Positions 60,413 to 64,000 of a stretch of 64,000 nucleotides of DNA are shown in pieces. Positions within the stretch are counted from its first letter, which is position 1. Each line of letters begins with the position of its first letter. Source of the stretch: Streptomyces sp. NBC_00683 (lineage in GTDB: Bacteria; Actinomycetota; Actinomycetes; Streptomycetales; Streptomycetaceae); contig NZ_CP109013.1 of NCBI RefSeq assembly GCF_036226745.1, positions 8,308,001-8,372,000 of the forward strand. Direction: 5' to 3'. A program made the position numbers and the translations under genes. The notes below the pieces were generated by a model that was not told the DNA's origin, did no database searches, and worked only from the letters and a program-made list of their open reading frames with translations.

Positions 60413-61641
60413 CAGGTCACCGGCAGCGCGCCGAGCCCGTAACTGGACACCTCGTGCCTGAAGTCCAGTTCGTCGAACGGGACGGCGAGCCGGGCGCCGG
60501 GCATCCAGCGCAGCACGGCGGCCAGCATCTCCTCCAGCTCCACCTTGGCCAGCCACTGGCCGAGGCACTGGTGGATGCCGTGGCCGAAGGCCAGGTGGCG
60601 GCGGGCGTCCCGGTGCGGGTCCAGGGTGTCGGGGTCGGGGAAGAGCGACTCGTCGCGGTTGCCGGCCGACAGGGACACGACCACGCCCTCGCCCGCCCGG
60701 ATCGTCACGTCGCCGAGTTCCACGTCCTCCAGCGCGGCGCGGGCGAGGCCGTTCTGCACGATGGAGTGGTACCGCAGCAGTTCCTCGACCGCCTTCGGCA
60801 GCAGCTCGGGGTCCTTGGCCAGCGCCTCGGCCAGGCCCTGGTCGGTGACCAGGCTCAGCAGGCCGAGACTCGCCTGGCTGGTCGTCGTACCGTGCCCGGC
60901 GACCAGCAGCAGCCGGCACATCGGGACCATCTCCTCGACGGTCAGTCTGCCCTTGCGCACCTGGTCGACGACGAGCCGGCTCAGCAGGTCCTCGCCCGGC
61001 TCGGGCATCCGCATGCGCTCCTCGACCACGTCGCGCAGCAGGCCGTCCAGCTCGTCGCGGGCGGCGGCGACCTGCTCCGGCCGGTACCCGCGGTCTATGA
61101 GAATTCCGGCGCGGTTCTCGATCAGTTCGCGCTGCTCGTCGGAGACACCGAAGAGCAGCGCGATCACACGGGAGGGGACGGGGATCGTCAGCCCGCGCAC
61201 CAGGTCCACCGGGCGCTCGCCCCCGACCAGTTCGCCGAGCATGCCGTCCAGGTGCTCCCGCAGCACGGGCCGCATCGCCTCGGCCCTGCCGTGCAGGAAG
61301 TCACGGGTGAGCATGGACCGCAGCCTCGTGTGGTCGGGGTCGTCCATGCGGATGAACGAAGCGGTGTGCGGCTTGTCCCGCACCAGGACGGACGTGGTGG
61401 TCATCATCGGGAAGCCGGGGGCGCTGGTCACCGCGGTGAACCTGCGGTCCGCGAGAACCGCGCGGACGTGCGGATGGGCCGTCACCAGCCACACCTGGCT
61501 GCCGTCCCACATCGTGATGCGGCTGGCGGCGGGGCCGGACCTCAGGAGGGCGAGCGGAGGCGGCGGATCGATCGGGGAGACGCGCTCCATCGGGTAGGAC
61601 GGCGCGGCCGTCACCTTCGGGGATGCTGCGTCCTGCGTCAT
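60409..61641 (-). CDS. cyp: Cytochrome P450 of the clavulanate cluster
   Basis: This 410-residue bacterial class I P450 has the I-helix AGHGTT (248-253), the K-helix ExxR at 287-290 (EELLR) and the haem loop [10 protein letters not shown] with the cysteine ligand C359. It corresponds to orf10/cyp, a late-step oxidase thought to act between N-glycyl-clavaminic acid and clavaldehyde; the exact reaction is not certain. The ATG at 61641 has AGGTGG about 6 nt upstream. It heads a four-gene run cyp-fd-orf12-orf13 with short or overlapping joints and diverges from cad. Confidence 0.92.
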   Translation of the reverse strand: MTQDAASPKVTAAPSYPMERVSPIDPPPPLALLRSGPAASRITMWDGSQVWLVTAHPHVRAVLADRRFTAVTSAPGFPMMTTTSVLVRDKPHTASFIRMDDPDHTRLRSMLTRDFLHGRAEAMRPVLREHLDGMLGELVGGERPVDLVRGLTIPVPSRVIALLFGVSDEQRELIENRAGILIDRGYRPEQVAAARDELDGLLRDVVEERMRMPEPGEDLLSRLVVDQVRKGRLTVEEMVPMCRLLLVAGHGTTTSQASLGLLSLVTDQGLAEALAKDPELLPKAVEELLRYHSIVQNGLARAALEDVELGDVTIRAGEGVVVSLSAGNRDESLFPDPDTLDPHRDARRHLAFGHGIHQCLGQWLAKVELEEMLAAVLRWMPGARLAVPFDELDFRHEVSSYGLGALPVTW

Positions 61642-61764
61642 GGGTCCCACCTATCGCTGCACGGGCATGCCGACATGAAGTAGCGGCCCCATCCTCACCG
61701 CCCGCCCCGCGACCTCCCCTACGGGGCGGACCGACCCGCATAGCCAGCCACGAACGCACATAAC

Positions 61765-61784
61765 AACGGCCCCCGGAGGCCGTT
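61765..61784. promoter_or_regulatory. Inverted repeat in the cyp/cad divergent promoter region
   Basis: AACGGCC (61765-61771) and GGCCGTT (61778-61784) form a perfect 7-bp inverted repeat with a 6-nt centre, about midway between the cyp and cad starts. It could be a regulator-binding site, for example for ClaR, which controls late clavulanate genes. Confidence 0.45.
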
Positions 61785-61886
61785 CACCGGGCGTCGGCCC
61801 ACTGGTACCGTCGGCGCGCCGCACCGTCGGACGCCCCTTTCGGCCGGATTGCCGGTCCGGCCCACCACCCCGAGAACGAGGACCAC

Positions 61887-62630
61887 ATGAGTTCATCGCT
61901 ACAGGGACAAGTCGCACTCGTCACAGGTGCCAGCTCGGGAATCGGCCGGGCCACCGCACGCGCCCTCGCCGCAGCCGGAGCCTCGGTCGCTCTCGCCGCC
62001 CGCCGCGTCGACCGCCTCGAAGCGCTGCGCGGCGAACTGGAGGCGGAAGGCGCCGTGGTCCAGGTGCTCGACCTGGACATCACCGACGAGCAGGCCGTGG
62101 CCGCCGCCGTACGCTCCACCGTCGACACGCTCGGCCGACTCGACATCCTGGTGAACAACGCCGGGCTGATGCTGCTGGGACCGGTGGAGAACGCCGACAC
62201 CACCGACTGGGTCCGGATGATGGACACCAACGTCATGGGCCTGATGTACATGACGCACGCGGCCCTCCCGGAACTGATCAGGAACCAGGGCACAGTCGTC
62301 CAGATCTCGTCCATCGCCGCCCGCGTCGTCGGACGCGGCAGTGCCGTCTACAACGCCAGCAAGTTCGCCGTCAACGGCTTCAGCGAGGGGCTGCGCCAGG
62401 AGGTCACCGAGCGCGGAGTACGCGTGGTGGTCATCGAGCCGGGCACCGTGGAGACCGAACTGCGCGACCACATCACGCACGCCCCCTCCAAGGCGGCGAT
62501 CGCCGAACGAGTGGCCAAAATACGACAGTTGCAGAGCGAGGACATAGCCGACGCGGTCCTGTACGCCGTCACCGCGCCCCCGCACGCCACCGTCAACGAG
62601 ATCTTCATTCGCCCCACCGACCAGGCCTGA
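61887..62630 (+). CDS. cad: Clavulanic acid dehydrogenase (clavaldehyde reductase, SDR)
   Basis: This 247-residue classical SDR performs the last step, NADPH-dependent reduction of clavaldehyde to clavulanic acid. It has TGASSGIG (13-20), NNAG, the active-site Ser in VVQISSIAARV and the catalytic YNASK, and its ending VNEIFIRPTDQA closely resembles S. clavuligerus Cad, which is also 247 residues. GAGGA lies 5 nt before the ATG. It is divergent from cyp and lies 168 nt upstream of claR, the order described for S. clavuligerus. Confidence 0.93.
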   Translation: MSSSLQGQVALVTGASSGIGRATARALAAAGASVALAARRVDRLEALRGELEAEGAVVQVLDLDITDEQAVAAAVRSTVDTLGRLDILVNNAGLMLLGPVENADTTDWVRMMDTNVMGLMYMTHAALPELIRNQGTVVQISSIAARVVGRGSAVYNASKFAVNGFSEGLRQEVTERGVRVVVIEPGTVETELRDHITHAPSKAAIAERVAKIRQLQSEDIADAVLYAVTAPPHATVNEIFIRPTDQA

Positions 62631-62643
62631 ACCACGCTCCTCC

Positions 62644-62674
62644 CGGCGGGCGCCGCACTGCGCGGTGCCCGCCG
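62644..62674 (+). terminator. Hairpin between cad and claR
   Basis: CGGCGGGC (62644-62651) and GCCCGCCG (62667-62674) pair over 8 bp, with further inner pairing of CCGC with GCGG. It may end part of the cad transcript, which would fit separate and joint cad/claR messages. Confidence 0.5.
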
Positions 62675-62798
62675 CCGTGCTGTCCGGGGCCGCTTGCGGT
62701 GAGGGGAGCGAGAGGAGAGAACGCCTGCCTAACGTGAGCCGCAACAGGCCGTCACAGGTGAAGAAGAGGCGTCATCCATAACCGTAAGGAAGCCGTCC

Positions 62799-64000
62799 GT
62801 GCCTTCTGCGATACACGTGCCCTCCGTTCCCGACCGGTTGACGCGGTTGCCCCTCTCGCGTTCGGATCTGCGGCTGCTGGACGCGATCGGGCAGTGCGGT
62901 GACCTCCCCGAAGCCGCCCGCAGGGCGGGGCTGAGAGCGGCAGCCGCCCAGCGCCGGCTCGACCGGCTGGACCAGGCCACCGGCCTGGGACTGACGCTGC
63001 GCGGCGCGCGTACCGCACGGCTGAGCCCGGACGGCGCCCGCGTGCTCGTAGCCGGCCGGCGGTTCTTCCGCCAGGTCGACCAGGCCGTACAGACCGAGAT
63101 CTACGGGCGCGGCAGCGAGGCGCTGAACGCACCCCGCATCCTGAACATCGCCACCGCCGAACCGCTCATGGAGGACCTGGTCGAGGACGCGGCCGACACG
63201 CTGGGCATCCTCCTCTCCGTCAGCCACGACACACCGCACCAGGTGCTCCGCCAGCTCGCCGGGTACCGGGTGGACGCCGCGCACACCTGGGGCCTGAACG
63301 CCCTCTCCGACGCGGTCGACCGCACCGTGCGCACGTACGAAGTCCTGGACGACCCGCTCTGGGTGACGCTGCCCCTCGGACACCCGCTGGCGGGCCGTGA
63401 CACGGTCTCCCTCGCCGATCTGCGGGACGACAACTGGGTGTCCGAGGCCGGGCCCCAGGCCGAGGTCCTGGTGAGCCGCGTCTACCAACTGGCGGGTCTC
63501 ACCCCGCCCGCCCGCATCCAGGTCACCGGGGCGTCGGTGGCCCGGGGGATGCTGCGGCGCGGAGACGCCATCGGCCTCGGCTCCCCGGCCTGCCCCGCCG
63601 TGTTCGCCCCCTCGCTGGTCCGACGCTCGCTGGTCGAGCGGCCCCGGCGGGCCGCCGGACTCCTGGTCGATCCCACCGTCGTCCCCGGCGCCCTCGCCCA
63701 GCAGCTGGCCGCGCTGCTCACCGCCCGCTGCCTGAGCCGGTTCACCCGGCACCACGGGGACATGCTGGGCGATCCGTGGTGGGCCGAATGGCTACGCGGG
63801 CAGCGAGCGGGGCTGGAGCGGCGCACCGAAGCCGCACGCAGCCTCCAGGCCCCGCCGGCGCTGCCCGACGAGTCGATCCAGGTCGATGTGGAGGACCTCC
63901 ATCTGCTGCGCGCGGTGTCCGCCCACGGCAGCATCAACCGTGCCGCGACCGTTCTGTCCATCAGCCAGTCGGCTCTCACCCGTCGTATCCACCGACTCGA
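62799..64000 (+). CDS. claR: ClaR pathway regulator, two HTH domains (3' truncated by window)
   Basis: The open frame runs from a GTG (AAGGA 8 nt upstream) to the window end, giving 400 residues. It has a LysR-like HTH at the N-terminus (LSRSDLRLLDAIGQCGDLPEAARRAGL), a substrate-binding-like middle and a second LysR-type HTH near the end (LLRAVSAHGSINRAATVLSISQSALTRRIHRLE). Two HTH regions, one at each end, are characteristic of ClaR, the activator of late clavulanate genes. It follows cad in the same direction. Its last residues lie outside the window. Confidence 0.88.
   Translation, partial: MPSAIHVPSVPDRLTRLPLSRSDLRLLDAIGQCGDLPEAARRAGLRAAAAQRRLDRLDQATGLGLTLRGARTARLSPDGARVLVAGRRFFRQVDQAVQTEIYGRGSEALNAPRILNIATAEPLMEDLVEDAADTLGILLSVSHDTPHQVLRQLAGYRVDAAHTWGLNALSDAVDRTVRTYEVLDDPLWVTLPLGHPLAGRDTVSLADLRDDNWVSEAGPQAEVLVSRVYQLAGLTPPARIQVTGASVARGMLRRGDAIGLGSPACPAVFAPSLVRRSLVERPRRAAGLLVDPTVVPGALAQQLAALLTARCLSRFTRHHGDMLGDPWWAEWLRGQRAGLERRTEAARSLQAPPALPDESIQVDVEDLHLLRAVSAHGSINRAATVLSISQSALTRRIHRL

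Noticed and set aside
1..64000. tRNA, rRNA or CRISPR loci
   Set aside because: I saw no cloverleaf-like, rRNA-like or repeat-spacer sequence; small unrecognised ncRNAs cannot be excluded by eye.

Overview
The window looks like Streptomyces chromosome. It is uniformly GC-rich with third-codon GC bias, uses many GTG starts and 4-nt stop/start overlaps, has many start codons 6-8 nt downstream of a TANNNT -10 box (leaderless mRNAs), carries rare TTA codons in two genes, and encodes typical actinomycete families (DinB/DUF664, TIGR03086, MocR, HAAS/PadR, F420-dependent LLM, NPP1, CebR-box glycosidases). The species cannot be named from the sequence alone.

Left part (1-24.6 kb): the 3' end of a class A beta-lactamase, a Tat-exported family 8 polysaccharide lyase, an atypical inositol-phosphatase-like protein, a TetR gene with an SDR/hydrolase fusion gene, a secreted NPP1 necrosis-type protein, a secreted GH5 mannanase under a perfect CebR box, an APH(6)-type kinase, an AlkB-like dioxygenase, a secreted FG-GAP protein, a DHFR-fold reductase, an M20 peptidase, a DUF1152 protein, a degenerate stand-alone GyrB ATPase-like protein, a PadR/HAAS pair and a decayed secreted lipase gene.

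Middle (24.6-52.4 kb): a MocR regulator divergent from a TIGR03086 gene, a second adenylate kinase, a transposase scrap and a ~480-bp non-autonomous inverted-repeat element carrying a small gene, a variant leucine-rich-repeat protein, LysE and (frameshifted) MFS exporters with an ArsR-type regulator, an SDR gene behind a MerR-type promoter, then a six-gene sugar operon on the minus strand (binding protein, two permeases, LacI, GH5/GH42-like hydrolase, GH3 hydrolase) behind a 16-bp palindrome. After it come DUF4037, TOPRIM, GNAT and cyclase-fold proteins and a secreted chymotrypsin-fold protein that has lost its catalytic His and Ser.

Right part (52.7-64 kb): gene for gene, the late half of a clavulanic-acid cluster: gcaS, orf16, oppA2 and orf14 on the plus strand; cyp, fd, orf12 and orf13 on the minus strand; then cad and claR on the plus strand, with claR cut by the window end. 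The two polycistronic blocks converge and overlap at orf14/orf13, and cyp and cad diverge from a 245-bp region. Early genes (oppA1, oat2, cas2, pah2, bls2, ceaS2) would be expected beyond the right edge. The genes outside gcaS are ordinary chromosomal genes, not the PBP genes or cephamycin genes known from S. clavuligerus, so this looks like a compact cluster in a different neighbourhood.
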